Below, one piece after another: positions 53,154-61,830 of a stretch of DNA of 64,000 bases. A program made the translations under genes and the position numbers. Each line of letters starts with the position of its first letter. The first letter of the stretch is position 1. Source of the stretch: Pararoseomonas sp. SCSIO 73927 (GTDB lineage Bacteria > Pseudomonadota > Alphaproteobacteria > Acetobacterales > Acetobacteraceae). The stretch spans positions 4,620,001 through 4,684,000 of the forward strand of contig NZ_CP146232.1 in assembly GCF_037040815.1 (NCBI RefSeq), written 5' to 3'. The notes beneath the pieces are model-generated. The model saw nothing but the letters and a program-made list of their open reading frames with translations. It made no database searches and was not told where the DNA came from.

Positions 53154-54911
53154 TCAAGACCGGGCCGCGGCCTTCTCCAGCCGCTGCGTCTCACGGTCGT
53201 GCCGGCTGATGTAGTACTGCTGGGCGACCGAGAGCAGGTTGTTCCAGGACCAGTAGATCACCAGCCCGGCCGGGAAGCTGGCCAGCATGAAGGTGAAGAT
53301 GATCGGCATGAAGCTGAACAGCTTCGCCTGGATCGGGTCCGGCGGCGTCGGGTTCAGCTTGAACTGGATCCACATGGTGATGCCCATGATGATCGCCCAG
53401 GCCGGCATGTGCAGGAACTCCGGCGGGGTGAAAGGCAACAGGCCGAAGAGGTTGAACAGGTTCGTGGGATCGGGTGCGGACAGGTCGCGGATCCAGCCAA
53501 AGAAGGGCGCGTGCCGCATCTCGATCGTGACGAACAGCACCTTGTAGAGCGCGAAGAAGACGGGGATCTGGATCAGGATCGGCAGGCAGCCCGCGGCGGG
53601 ATTGATCTTCTCCGCCTTGTAGAGCGCCATCATCTCCTGCTGCATCTTCGCAGGGTCGTCCTTGTTGCGCTCCTTCATCTCCTGCATCTTCGGGCCCAGG
53701 GCCTTCATCCGCGCCATGGACTGGTAGGACTTGCTGGCCAGCGGGAAGAACAGGGCCTTCAGCGCCACCGTGAAGATCAGGATGGCCACGCCGAAGTTGC
53801 CGAACACGCCGAACAGCCAGTCCAGCGCGTAGAAGAACGGCTTCGTCAGGAACCAGAACCAGCCGAAATCGACGGCCGAGTAGAAGTCCTTGATGCCGAG
53901 GTCGTTGGTATAGGCGTCCAGCAGCTTCACCTCCTTCGCGCCGGCGAAGAGGCGGGTGCCGTAGGCGGCGGTGGCGCCGGGCGCGGTGGTGACGGCACCC
54001 GTTGGCGCCACGTCCACCTGCCAGCGGTTCTGCCCGTTCTCCTGCGTCGCGCGGAAGGCGGCGTGGCTGCGGGCGGCCTGGTCGGCGGGCAGCACGGCGG
54101 TCAGCCAGTACTTGTCGGTGAAGCCGGCCCAGCCGCCGGGCCCGTCCGCTTCGAAGGCGGGCGCCCCGTTGCGGCGCTGGGCCTCCGTCCGGGCGTCGTC
54201 GTACTTCCACTCGCGCAGGCGGCCATCGACCACGCCGACGAAGCCCTCGTGCAGGATGTAGTAGCCGGCCACCTGCGGCGTGTGCTCCCGGCGCACCCGG
54301 GCCCAAGGCAGCAGCTGCACCGGCTGCTCGCCGGTGTTCACCACGCGCTGGTCGGCCGTCACCATGAAGTTGGCGTCGAGCGAGAGCGCGATCTCGAAGC
54401 GCTGCCCCTGCCCGTTGTCCCAGCGGAGCGTCACGGGGCTGGTCGGCGTCAGCGTGCCCTCGGCCGCCCACTCCGTGTTCGGGCCTGGTACGGCGGTGCG
54501 GCCATCGGCGGCCGTCCAGCCCCACTGGGCGAAGTAGGAGGCGTTGTCCTCCCGCGGGGCCAGCACGCGCACGTTCGGGCTGCCCGGCAGGATGGTCTCG
54601 CGGTAGTCGCGCAGCACCAAGTCGTCGATGCGGGCGCCGCGCAGGTTCACGCTGCCCTCCAGGCGCGGGCTCTCGATCCGGATCCGCGGGGCCGGGGTGG
54701 TGGGCGCGCCGTCGCCCGGGCCGGTGCTGGCAACGCCCGCCGGGTTCAGCGCGGTGTTGGCCTGGGGCAGCGGCTGGCCGGTGGTCTGGCTCTGCTGGAC
54801 GTTCTGGGCGGCCTGTCGCTGCGCCTCGCGCGCGGGGCGGTTCCACACGTCGAAGAGCAGGAGGATGCCGATCGAGATCGCGATCGCGGCAAGGAGTCGC
54901 TTGTTGTCCAT
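53154..54911 (-). CDS. yidC: Membrane protein insertase YidC
   Basis: A 585-aa inner-membrane insertase. N-terminal signal anchor (MDNKRLLAAIAISIGILLLF), Gln/Pro-rich linker, large periplasmic beta-domain (about 75-350), then the conserved five-helix insertase core from about 365: FGVAILIFTVALKALFFPL, INPAAGCLPILIQIPVFFALY and the final membrane pair near 525-565. The hydrophilic-groove arginine is expected in the first core helix region. ATG 54911 lies 11 nt downstream of yidD. Confidence 0.96.
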   Translation of the reverse strand: MDNKRLLAAIAISIGILLLFDVWNRPAREAQRQAAQNVQQSQTTGQPLPQANTALNPAGVASTGPGDGAPTTPAPRIRIESPRLEGSVNLRGARIDDLVLRDYRETILPGSPNVRVLAPREDNASYFAQWGWTAADGRTAVPGPNTEWAAEGTLTPTSPVTLRWDNGQGQRFEIALSLDANFMVTADQRVVNTGEQPVQLLPWARVRREHTPQVAGYYILHEGFVGVVDGRLREWKYDDARTEAQRRNGAPAFEADGPGGWAGFTDKYWLTAVLPADQAARSHAAFRATQENGQNRWQVDVAPTGAVTTAPGATAAYGTRLFAGAKEVKLLDAYTNDLGIKDFYSAVDFGWFWFLTKPFFYALDWLFGVFGNFGVAILIFTVALKALFFPLASKSYQSMARMKALGPKMQEMKERNKDDPAKMQQEMMALYKAEKINPAAGCLPILIQIPVFFALYKVLFVTIEMRHAPFFGWIRDLSAPDPTNLFNLFGLLPFTPPEFLHMPAWAIIMGITMWIQFKLNPTPPDPIQAKLFSFMPIIFTFMLASFPAGLVIYWSWNNLLSVAQQYYISRHDRETQRLEKAAARS

Positions 54912-54922
54912 CGGTCCGGCGT

Positions 54923-55180
54923 TCAGCTCGTCTTGGCGGCGGGCACCGGGTCGTAACCCCCGGGGTGCCAGGGATTGCAGCGGAGGATGCGGCGCGCGGT
55001 CATCGCGGTGCCGCGCAGCGCGCCGTGCTCCGACAGGGCCTCGATCGCGTAGGCGCTGCAGTGCGGGTGGAATCGGCAATGCGCCCCGATGAAGGGGCGC
55101 AGCGTGAACTGGTAGGTACGGACGCCGATCTTCAGCGCCTCGGCGGCGATGCCCGGCCCGCCCACTGTACGGGATGTCAT
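54923..55180 (-). CDS. yidD: Membrane protein insertion efficiency factor YidD
   Basis: An 85-aa small protein aiding YidC-dependent insertion. The conserved cysteine-rich core is [20 protein letters not shown] near 30-49 and [17 protein letters not shown] near 64-80. ATG 55180 overlaps the rnpA stop by four bases (ATGA). Confidence 0.96.
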   Translation of the reverse strand: MTSRTVGGPGIAAEALKIGVRTYQFTLRPFIGAHCRFHPHCSAYAIEALSEHGALRGTAMTARRILRCNPWHPGGYDPVPAAKTS

Positions 55181-55512
55181 AGGGGCACGCCCGCCTGCTT
55201 CAGCGCGCCGCGCAGGTCTCCCTGGAGCTGCGCGAAAGGCCGGCCCCGCGTCTCGTCGCGGCCGATCAGCACGATGTCCCAGCCCTCGGGCGGCGTGGCG
55301 CCGAGAAGGAGGCGGGCAGCCTCCCTCAGGCGGCGCTTGGTGCGGTTCCGCACCACGGCGTTCCCCACCTTCTTCGTGACGGTGAAGCCGAGGCGCATCG
55401 GCCCGCCGGTCTCCGGCAGAGCCTGGAGGACCAGCCCCGGCCGGGCGGCGCGCTTGCCGCGCTGGGCGGCGCGAAGGAAGTCGCGCCGCTTCTTCATCCG
55501 GGGCAGCTTCAT
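55177..55512 (-). CDS. rnpA: Ribonuclease P protein component
   Basis: A 111-aa basic protein that joins the RNase P RNA in tRNA 5'-end maturation. The RNR signature [15 protein letters not shown] lies near 51-65; the N-terminus [17 protein letters not shown] is typical. It lies 49 nt after rpmH and overlaps yidD. The RNase P RNA gene is not in the window. Confidence 0.95.
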   Translation of the reverse strand: MKLPRMKKRRDFLRAAQRGKRAARPGLVLQALPETGGPMRLGFTVTKKVGNAVVRNRTKRRLREAARLLLGATPPEGWDIVLIGRDETRGRPFAQLQGDLRGALKQAGVPL

Positions 55513-55561
55513 GCGGAGGTCCGTGTCCGGGGCATGGGAGAGGGCGCCCCGGAGGGGTTCC

Positions 55562-55696
55562 TCAGGCGGACAGCTTCTTGCGGCCCTTGGCGCGGCGGTT
55601 GGCCAGCACCTTGCGGCCGCCCACCGTCTCCATGCGGGTGCGGAACCCGTGCCGGCGCTTCCGGACGAGCTTGGAGGGCTGGTAGGTACGCTTCAC
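55562..55696 (-). CDS. rpmH: 50S ribosomal protein L34
   Basis: A 44-aa highly basic protein ([20 protein letters not shown] then [10 protein letters not shown]), full family length. The start is GTG 55696; the ATG further upstream in frame would add 28 unrelated residues. First gene of rpmH-rnpA-yidD-yidC-engB. A near-consensus promoter lies about 150 nt upstream. Confidence 0.96.
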   Translation of the reverse strand: MKRTYQPSKLVRKRRHGFRTRMETVGGRKVLANRRAKGRKKLSA

Positions 55697-55851
55697 GGCA
55701 AGGCGCTCCGTATCGGTGCTGGCCGGCCCGGGTCGTTGGGGCGGCGAGAGGTGGTCTGGTGCCCGATGGGTCCCGGCCACCCTCCGCCCCTCCGCAAGTG
55801 GGAGAGGGCGGACACGGGTAGCCGCGGCGGGACCCCCGGCGCGGGTGGCGC

Positions 55852-55881
55852 TGTATAGGAAGGCGTGGGCCTCCGCGTCAA
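55852..55881 (-). promoter_or_regulatory. Strong sigma70-type promoter for rpmH operon
   Basis: Read on the minus strand: TTGACG (55881-55876), an 18-nt spacer, TATACA (55857-55852). Both boxes are close to consensus, unusual in this GC-rich sequence. It points at rpmH with a leader of about 150 nt. The rest of the 339-nt gap between rpmH and the flavoprotein gene shows no gene. Confidence 0.65.
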
Positions 55882-56035
55882 CCGAAGCCTTCGCCCCGAT
55901 CCTATATCACGACCCAATTCCACGGCCCGCTTCCACGGCCGCTTTGCGCGGGCGGACCCCTACCCTTCCTGCCGCGCCGCGTTATGCGTGTCGCCGCCCG
56001 GCCGGGGGCCGGGGCGCCGCATCGCAGGAGGGACC

Positions 56036-57394
56036 ATGCCGGAGACCGACATCGCCGTGATCGGCGCGGGCGAGGCCGGCCGGGGCATCGCGGCCCTGGC
56101 CCGCGCCCTGGGGCTGGGGGTCACCCTGTTCGAGCGAGGCGCCATGGGCGGGGAGGCGCCGGACCCGGCGATCGCCGCCGCCGCCCTGCGCGGCTTGGCC
56201 GCGCGCGCCGCGCTGATGCGGGATTCCCGGCGCTTCGGGCTGGGCGAGGGTGCGGTGCCGGTGGATTGGCTCGCTCTCCGCACCCACCTCGCCGCCGCCG
56301 ACGCCGATGCCGCGCCCGATTCGACCGCGGCGCGGTACGAGGCCATGGGGATCGAGCTGGTGCGCGGCACGGCCCGCTTCGCCGGCCCGGACCGGGTGGG
56401 CGCGGCGGGGCGGGAATGGCGCTTCCGCCGCGCGGTGATCGCGACGGGGTCCCTCCCCGTGGTTCCCGCGCTGGAGGGGCTGGAGGTCCTGCCCTACCTC
56501 ACTGAGGACACGCTGCCGGAGCTGGGCGACCGACCGGACCACCTGATCGTGCTCGGCGGCGAGCCCTTCGGCCTGGAGATGGCCCAGGCCTTCGCCCGCC
56601 TCGGCGCGCGCGCGACCCTCGTCTCCCCCGGCCCCCTCGCCCCCGGCTTCGACCGCGACATGGCGGAGGGCGTGGCGCGCGCCCTGCGGCGGGACGGCGT
56701 GGAGGTGATCGAGGGCGCTGAGCCTGCGCGGGCGGAGCGCGCCGGGACCGGCCTCGCCCTGCTCCTCGCCGACGGACGGCGGGTGGAGGGCTCCCATCTC
56801 CTCCTCGCCCTCGGCCGCGCGCCGCGGCTGGCCGGGCTGGACCTCTTCACTGCCGGGATCGCGGAAGGGCCGCTGGCCGTGGATGGCGGCCTGCGCGTGG
56901 CGGGGAACCGGCGGGTCTGGGCCGCGGGCGGGGCGATCGGGCGCCCCGGCGCCGGCGATATCGGCACCGTCGCGCGCTCCATGCTCTTCCGCCTCCCGGC
57001 CCCGGCGGCCGCGCCGGAGCCGACCCGGGCGATTCGCACGGAGCCGGCCCTGGTGCAGCTCGGGACCGTCTCCGGCGGAGGCCAGCGCTTCCGCTGGCCG
57101 CTGGCCGACACCACCCGCGGCGCGGCGGAGGAGGTCGGCGAGGGCCTGGTGACGCTCTTCGCCGATGCGGGCGGCCGGCTGGCCGGCGCGGCCCTCCTGG
57201 CGCCGGGCGGGATGGAGATGGCGGGGATGCTCGCCATGGGCCTGGGCCGGCCGATCTCCGATCTCGGCGGCGCGCCCCTGCCCCACCCCACCCTCTCGGC
57301 CGCCATCGCCCGGGCCGCGCTGGAACACCGGGCGCCCGCCCTGTCCAACCCCGCCCTGCGCTTCCTGGCAGGGATTGCGAAGCGGGTGCCCTAG
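56036..57394 (+). CDS. FAD-dependent pyridine-nucleotide oxidoreductase-like protein lacking the redox disulfide
   Basis: A 452-aa protein with the fold of dihydrolipoamide dehydrogenase and mercuric reductase: FAD loop AVIGAGEAGRGIA near 7-19, a second FAD block VIATGSLPVVPALEG near 135, the NAD(P) fold LIVLGGEPFGLEMAQAFA near 175, FAD motif RRVWAAGGAIG near 292, and a C-terminal dimerisation domain. Where family enzymes have CxxxxC, this has GGEAPDPAIAA near 39-49, with no cysteines, and the C-terminal HPTxSE is HPTLSA. A disulfide-exchange reaction is therefore unlikely; a quinone or other reductase, or a non-enzymatic role, is possible. ATG 56036 has AGGAGGG upstream. Confidence 0.75.
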   Translation: MPETDIAVIGAGEAGRGIAALARALGLGVTLFERGAMGGEAPDPAIAAAALRGLAARAALMRDSRRFGLGEGAVPVDWLALRTHLAAADADAAPDSTAARYEAMGIELVRGTARFAGPDRVGAAGREWRFRRAVIATGSLPVVPALEGLEVLPYLTEDTLPELGDRPDHLIVLGGEPFGLEMAQAFARLGARATLVSPGPLAPGFDRDMAEGVARALRRDGVEVIEGAEPARAERAGTGLALLLADGRRVEGSHLLLALGRAPRLAGLDLFTAGIAEGPLAVDGGLRVAGNRRVWAAGGAIGRPGAGDIGTVARSMLFRLPAPAAAPEPTRAIRTEPALVQLGTVSGGGQRFRWPLADTTRGAAEEVGEGLVTLFADAGGRLAGAALLAPGGMEMAGMLAMGLGRPISDLGGAPLPHPTLSAAIARAALEHRAPALSNPALRFLAGIAKRVP

Positions 57395-57429
57395 GCGTTC
57401 TCTGCGCCCGACCAGATGGAGTTCTCGCC

Positions 57430-58221
57430 TTGAGCAAGTCCCTGGAGGGCCGCACGGCCCTCGTCACCGGCTCCACCAGCGGCATCGGGCTCGGAATCGC
57501 CCTCGCCTTCGCGCGGGAGGGGGCCAGGGTGATGCTGAACGGATTCGGCACGCCGGACGCCATCTCCGCCGCCCGCGGCGAGGTCGCCGCGATCACGGGG
57601 GCCGAGACGCCCTATTCCGGTGCCGACCTGTCGAAGGCCGAGGGCGTGCGCGCGATGTGCGCGGAGGCGGAGTCCGCGCTCGGCAAGGTGGATATTCTCG
57701 TCAACAACGCGGGGATCCAGTTCGTCTCCCCGGTTGAGGAGTTCCCGGAGGCGAAGTGGGACGCCATCCTCGCCATCAATCTCTCCTCCAACTTCCACGC
57801 CATCCGGGCGCTGCTGCCGGGGATGCGGGCCCGGAACTGGGGGCGGATCGTCAACGTCGCCTCCGCCCACGGCCTCGTCGCCTCACCCTTCAAGGCGGCC
57901 TATGTCGCCGCCAAGCACGGGGTCGTCGGGCTTACCAAGACGGTCGCGATCGAGATCGCCCGCACGCCCGTGACCTGCAACGCCATCTGCCCGGGCTTCG
58001 TCCGCACCCCGCTGGCCGAGGCGCAGGTGGGGCCGCTGGCGCAGCAGCACGGCGTCTCGGAGGAGGCGGCGCTGACCGACTTCCTGCTGGAGAAGCAGCC
58101 AAGCAAGCGCTGGGTCGAGGTGGAGGAGGTGGCCCAGATGGCGCTGTACCTCTGCGGCCCGAACAGCGGCGCGGTGAACGGCGCGGCCCTCCCCATCGAC
58201 GGCGCCTGGACCGCTTCGTGA
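57430..58221 (+). CDS. bdhA: 3-hydroxybutyrate dehydrogenase
   Basis: A 263-aa NAD-dependent short-chain dehydrogenase oxidising 3-hydroxybutyrate to acetoacetate, used in poly-hydroxybutyrate turnover. TGSTSGIGLGIA near 14-25 binds NAD, NNAGIQFVSPVEEF near 94 is characteristic of this enzyme, and the catalytic Y-x3-K is YVAAK near 157. The C-terminus PSKRWVEVEEVAQMALYL fits. The start is TTG 57430 with GGAG about 10 nt upstream. Its stop overlaps the patatin-like gene start (GTGA). Confidence 0.93.
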   Translation: MSKSLEGRTALVTGSTSGIGLGIALAFAREGARVMLNGFGTPDAISAARGEVAAITGAETPYSGADLSKAEGVRAMCAEAESALGKVDILVNNAGIQFVSPVEEFPEAKWDAILAINLSSNFHAIRALLPGMRARNWGRIVNVASAHGLVASPFKAAYVAAKHGVVGLTKTVAIEIARTPVTCNAICPGFVRTPLAEAQVGPLAQQHGVSEEAALTDFLLEKQPSKRWVEVEEVAQMALYLCGPNSGAVNGAALPIDGAWTAS

Positions 58222-59330
58222 GCGGGACGGCGGACGGGAAGGACGGCAAGGAGGGGCTGCCCCCGATCGAGGGAACGCCGGCCGCCCCGGCGCTCTCCCG
58301 CCCGGCTGAACCGCACCGGATCAGCCTCGCCCTCCAGGGCGGCGGCTCGCACGGCGCCTTCACCTGGGGCGTCCTGCTGCGGCTGCTGGAGGAGGAGTCG
58401 GTCGAGGTCGCCGCCATCTCCGGCAGCTCGGCCGGCGCCCTGAACGGCGCCGCCTTCACCCAGGGCTACGCCCAGGGCGGGCGGGACGGCGCGAAGGCGC
58501 TGCTGGACCGGCTCTGGACCGCCATCGGCGCCCGCTACGCCTTCAGCCCGCTGCGCAACACGCCGCTGGAACAGCTGGTCTGGGGCCCGGACCTCAGCCA
58601 CGGGCTGGCTTGGCAGGCTTTCGACACGCTGACGCGCTTCTTCTCCCCCTACCAGCTCAACCCCTTCCCCATCGAGATGAACCCTCTGCGCCGGGTGCTG
58701 GAGGAGGTGCTGGACCTGGAGGTGCTGTGCCACCACCCCGAGGCGCCGCGCCTGCACGTGACGGCCACGAACGTCCGCAGCGGCAAGCCCCGCGTCTTCT
58801 CCCGCCAGGAGGTGACGCGGGAGGCGCTGCTGGCCTCCGCCTGCCTGCCCAACCTGTTCCGCGCCGTGGAGATCGAGGGCGAGGCCTACTGGGATGGCGG
58901 CTTCATGGGCAATCCCGCCCTCTGGCCCCTCTACGAGCGCCCGGGCAGCCCGCAGGACATCGTGCTGATCGGCATCAACCCCATTTCCCGCCCGGACATC
59001 CCGCGCACGGTGCAGGAGATCGAGACCCGGGTGAACGAGATCAGCTTCAACGCCTCCCTCATGTACGAGATGCGGGCCATCGAGTTCGTCCAGCGCCTCG
59101 TGGACCAGGGCGTGCTGGTTCCGCCGCGCTACCAGCGCCTGTACGTCCACGTCATCGAGGATGAGGAGAAGATGCGCCGCTTCGGCATGACCAGCAAATA
59201 CAACGGCGACTGGAACTTCCTTTCCGCCCTGCGTGAGGACGGCCGCGCCGCCGCTGAGGCCTGGCTCGCCGAGCACCGGGGGGCGCTGGGCCGGCGGGAC
59301 AGCGTGGACCTTCGGGCGCGTTTCCTCTGA
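58218..59330 (+). CDS. Patatin-like phospholipase with DUF3734 C-terminal domain
   Basis: A 370-aa serine acyl-hydrolase. Oxyanion loop LQGGGSHGAFTWG near 37-49, nucleophile elbow GSSAG near 68-72, and catalytic Asp in WDGGFMGNPAL near 223-233. The C-terminal part with NEISFNASLMYEMRAIEFVQRL near 270-291 corresponds to DUF3734, found with patatins in alphaproteobacteria. GTG 58218 overlaps the bdhA stop, so the enzyme is made together with 3-hydroxybutyrate dehydrogenase. A role in storage-polymer or membrane-lipid turnover is inferred from that coupling. Confidence 0.85.
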   Translation: MSGTADGKDGKEGLPPIEGTPAAPALSRPAEPHRISLALQGGGSHGAFTWGVLLRLLEEESVEVAAISGSSAGALNGAAFTQGYAQGGRDGAKALLDRLWTAIGARYAFSPLRNTPLEQLVWGPDLSHGLAWQAFDTLTRFFSPYQLNPFPIEMNPLRRVLEEVLDLEVLCHHPEAPRLHVTATNVRSGKPRVFSRQEVTREALLASACLPNLFRAVEIEGEAYWDGGFMGNPALWPLYERPGSPQDIVLIGINPISRPDIPRTVQEIETRVNEISFNASLMYEMRAIEFVQRLVDQGVLVPPRYQRLYVHVIEDEEKMRRFGMTSKYNGDWNFLSALREDGRAAAEAWLAEHRGALGRRDSVDLRARFL

Positions 59331-59364
59331 ACCGCTGGGACAATCGGTAGTAGAGTGGGGCGCC

Positions 59365-60441
59365 ATGCGCCTCTACCTCCTGCTCCACCAGCTCCGGGTT
59401 CCCTTCGGCTACGTCGGCAAGTTCTTCATCGTCGCCTTCGTCGCCATCCACCTGCCGCTGACCGCCGCACTGCTCCTGTTGCTGAGGGACCGGCCGGCGG
59501 ACTGGACCCTCCTCTCGGTGCTCCTCACCGCCACCCTCGTCGGCACCGCGCTCTCGCTGCTCGCCCTTCGCGCCCTGCTGGCCCCGGTGCGGCTGAGCGC
59601 GGGGGCGCTGCGGGCCTACGAGGTTGACGAAGCCCTGCCCGACCTCCCTGTCGGGCTGCCGGATCTTGCCGGCCGCCTGATGACCACCACCCAGGAAACC
59701 CTGGCCAGCCTCGACACCGCCCTGACCGCCGCCCGCGGCGCCCGGCACGAGGCGCTGGAGGCGGTGCGGCGGCGAGAGCGCGCCCTGGCCGAGGTGACGC
59801 ACGAGCTGAGGACGCCCCTGAACGCCGTCCTCGGCTTCGCCGAGCTGCTGCAGATGCAGCCCCACGGACCCCTCGGCCACAAGCTCTACGCCGATTTCGT
59901 GAACGACATCGCCGATGGCGGCCAGCACATGCTCACCCTCATCGAGGACGTCCAGCGCTTCGCCGCGCTGCGGGAGGGGCGGACCGCGCTGGACACGCAG
60001 CCCGTCGACCTCGCCGCCCTCGGCCAGCGCGCCGCGCGGCTGCTGCGGGCGGAGGCGGCGGGCCGCGACATGGACCTGCAGGTCCAGATCCCGCCCGGCC
60101 TCCGCGCCATGGCGGATCCCCGCTCCCTCCTGCAGATCCTGCTCAACCTGCTGGGCAACGCGGTGAAGTACGCCGGCCCGGGCTCCCGCATCACCCTGTC
60201 GGCGGAGCGGACGGGCCGCACCGTCACCGTCCGCGTCGCCGACACCGGCCCGGGCCTCTCCCCCGAGGAGCTGGCCATCGCGCTGGAACCCTTCGGCCGC
60301 GTCCAGGGCACGGGCGAGCGCGGCACCGGCCTCGGCCTACCGCTGGTGCGAACCCTGGTGGAGCTGCAGGAAGGCGAGTTCGCGCTGGACAGCGCCCCGG
60401 GCCGCGGGACAACGGCGCGCTTCACCCTTCCGGCGGCCTGA
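59365..60441 (+). CDS. Sensor histidine kinase (orphan)
   Basis: A 358-aa membrane kinase. Two N-terminal membrane helices (about 15-41 and 50-72) with almost no periplasmic loop, a HAMP-like or linker region, then HisKA with the phosphoacceptor in TxELRTPLNAVLGF (His146), and an ATPase domain with N-box LLNLLGNAVKYA near 258, G1 ADTGPGLS near 293 and G2 GTGLGLPLV near 320. The lack of a sensory loop suggests detection within the membrane or cytoplasm. No response regulator adjoins it. It starts 34 nt after the patatin-like gene. Confidence 0.9.
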   Translation: MRLYLLLHQLRVPFGYVGKFFIVAFVAIHLPLTAALLLLLRDRPADWTLLSVLLTATLVGTALSLLALRALLAPVRLSAGALRAYEVDEALPDLPVGLPDLAGRLMTTTQETLASLDTALTAARGARHEALEAVRRRERALAEVTHELRTPLNAVLGFAELLQMQPHGPLGHKLYADFVNDIADGGQHMLTLIEDVQRFAALREGRTALDTQPVDLAALGQRAARLLRAEAAGRDMDLQVQIPPGLRAMADPRSLLQILLNLLGNAVKYAGPGSRITLSAERTGRTVTVRVADTGPGLSPEELAIALEPFGRVQGTGERGTGLGLPLVRTLVELQEGEFALDSAPGRGTTARFTLPAA

Positions 60442-60442
60442 T

Positions 60443-60704
60443 CTCCGGACTGTTCCCGGCGCTGTCCGGAGCCAGGGGGCGCTGCCCCCTGGAACCCCCG
60501 CCAAGGGCCTGAGGCCCTTGGAACCCCATCAGGCTGCCGCCGCACCGTCCTGATACGGGATCAATCCGTGACGGACTTTATCCTGCCCTTGCAGTCGCCT
60601 CGGGTCATCGACCCGAGGCGCACCGTCAGCAGGGTGAGACCAAAGCCTAGAAGAAGAAGATGGTGAGGGGTCCGGGGAGAGGAAGAATTCCTTCTTCCTC
60701 TCCC
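60443..60704. repeat. Intergenic cluster of five hairpins (REP/terminator-like)
   Basis: Between the convergent kinase and emrA genes lie five inverted repeats: 60443-60450/60464-60471 (8 bp), 60472-60480/60484-60492 (9 bp, CCAGGGGGC), 60501-60509/60513-60521 (9 bp, CCAAGGGCC), 60596-60606/60610-60620 (11 bp) and 60675-60687/60692-60704 (13 bp). The second and third have 3-nt loops and are followed by GGAACCCC, a pattern that as I recall recurs in Acetobacteraceae intergenic regions. No ORF with clear coding character is present in this 304-nt gap. Confidence 0.6.
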
Positions 60705-60745
60705 TGGCCACAGACCGGACGCGCAAGACAGGCCCGTCGTCCCGC

Positions 60746-61801
60746 TCACTCCGCCGCGGGTGCTGCGGCCGTGTCGATGCTCACCACCACGGACATGCCG
60801 GGCGAGAGCTGGTCGGCCAGCGGCTGGCCCGGATCGATGGCGATGCGAACGGGCAGGCGCTGCGCCACCTTGGTGAAATTGCCCGTGGCGTTGTCCGCGC
60901 GGATCACGCTGAACTCGGAGCCCGTGGCGGGGGAGAAGCGCTCCACCCGGCCGGTCAGGGCCGCGCCGCGGAGGGCGTCCACGCGGAAGGTCACGGGGTG
61001 GCCGGGCCGCATCCCCGGCAGCTGCGTCTCCTTGTAGTTCGCCACCACCCAGCGGAGGGAGGGCACGAGCGAGGTGAGCTGCGTCCCGGCGGTGGCGTAC
61101 TGGCCCACGCGGGCGCCCACCTCGCCGAGCATGCCATCGCGCGGGGCCGTGACCCGGGTGTTCTGCAGGTCGATCTCGGCCAGGCGCACCGCCGCCTCGG
61201 CGGCCTGCACGGAAGCCTGGAGGTTGTCCCGGCTGGCCAGGGTCTCGGCCAGGGATTGTTGCGCCACGGCCTCGTTCGCGTGGGCCTGGTCGAGCCCGGC
61301 CTCGCCCTGGCGTAGTGCGGCGTTGAGCTGGTCGCCGGAGGCGCGGGACTGGATGTTCTGCTCGATGAGTGGGCCGATGCGGCGCAGGTCGGCGCGGGCC
61401 TTGGCCAGCACCGCCTCGGCGTTCTCCACCTGGGCGCGGGCTACCTGCACCTGCGCCTCCTTCGTGCCGCGCTGGACATCGAGGTTGCGCAGCGCCGCCT
61501 GGGTGGAGGCGAGCCCGGCGCGCGCCTGGGCGAGGCGCGCCTGGTAGATGCGGTCGTCGATGCGGGCGAGGAGATCGCCCTGCTTCACCGCCGCGTAGTC
61601 GTGCACGGGGATATCGATGACGTAGCCCGCGACCTGCGGGCTGATGACGGTGACCTGGCCGCGCACATAGGCATCGTCCGTGACCTGCACCGTGGAGGTG
61701 AAGGGCGGCAGGCGCCAGGTGTAGAGGACGAGGAGGACGGCCGCGATTCCGACGACCAGGGCGGGAAGCGTGGCGCGGGACAGGGTGGACTTGAAGGACA
61801 T
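60746..61801 (-). CDS. HlyD/EmrA family membrane fusion protein
   Basis: A 351-aa periplasmic adaptor for a DHA2-type efflux pump. N-terminal membrane anchor (PALVVGIAAVLLVLYTW near 13-29), the EmrA-type entry TDDAYVRGQVTVISPQVAG near 40-58, a lipoyl half-domain, a long coiled-coil hairpin rich in Ala/Gln/Glu (about 85-215), second lipoyl half with APRDGMLGEVGARVGQY near 220, and a beta-barrel. It follows the transporter gene by 29 nt. No outer-membrane TolC-type gene is adjacent. Confidence 0.92.
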   Translation of the reverse strand: MSFKSTLSRATLPALVVGIAAVLLVLYTWRLPPFTSTVQVTDDAYVRGQVTVISPQVAGYVIDIPVHDYAAVKQGDLLARIDDRIYQARLAQARAGLASTQAALRNLDVQRGTKEAQVQVARAQVENAEAVLAKARADLRRIGPLIEQNIQSRASGDQLNAALRQGEAGLDQAHANEAVAQQSLAETLASRDNLQASVQAAEAAVRLAEIDLQNTRVTAPRDGMLGEVGARVGQYATAGTQLTSLVPSLRWVVANYKETQLPGMRPGHPVTFRVDALRGAALTGRVERFSPATGSEFSVIRADNATGNFTKVAQRLPVRIAIDPGQPLADQLSPGMSVVVSIDTAAAPAAE

Positions 61802-61830
61802 GGCTTTCGCGGGAGGTTCCGGGAGGGGGT

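Noticed and set aside
53143..53157. TTG start for engB at 53157
   Set aside because: The codons from TTG overlap the perfect Shine-Dalgarno AAGGAGG that serves GTG 53142.
53199..54956. A 585-codon plus-strand frame
   Set aside because: Antisense to yidC.
55697..56035. Possible replication origin next to rpmH
   Set aside because: No dnaA or dnaN gene and no DnaA-box cluster; alphaproteobacterial origins usually lie elsewhere.
60561..60745. Minus-strand peptide after emrA (SMTRGDCKGRIKSVTD-type)
   Set aside because: Runs through two hairpins, has no start or ribosome site, and cannot be linked to a known gene; could be a relic but not supportable.
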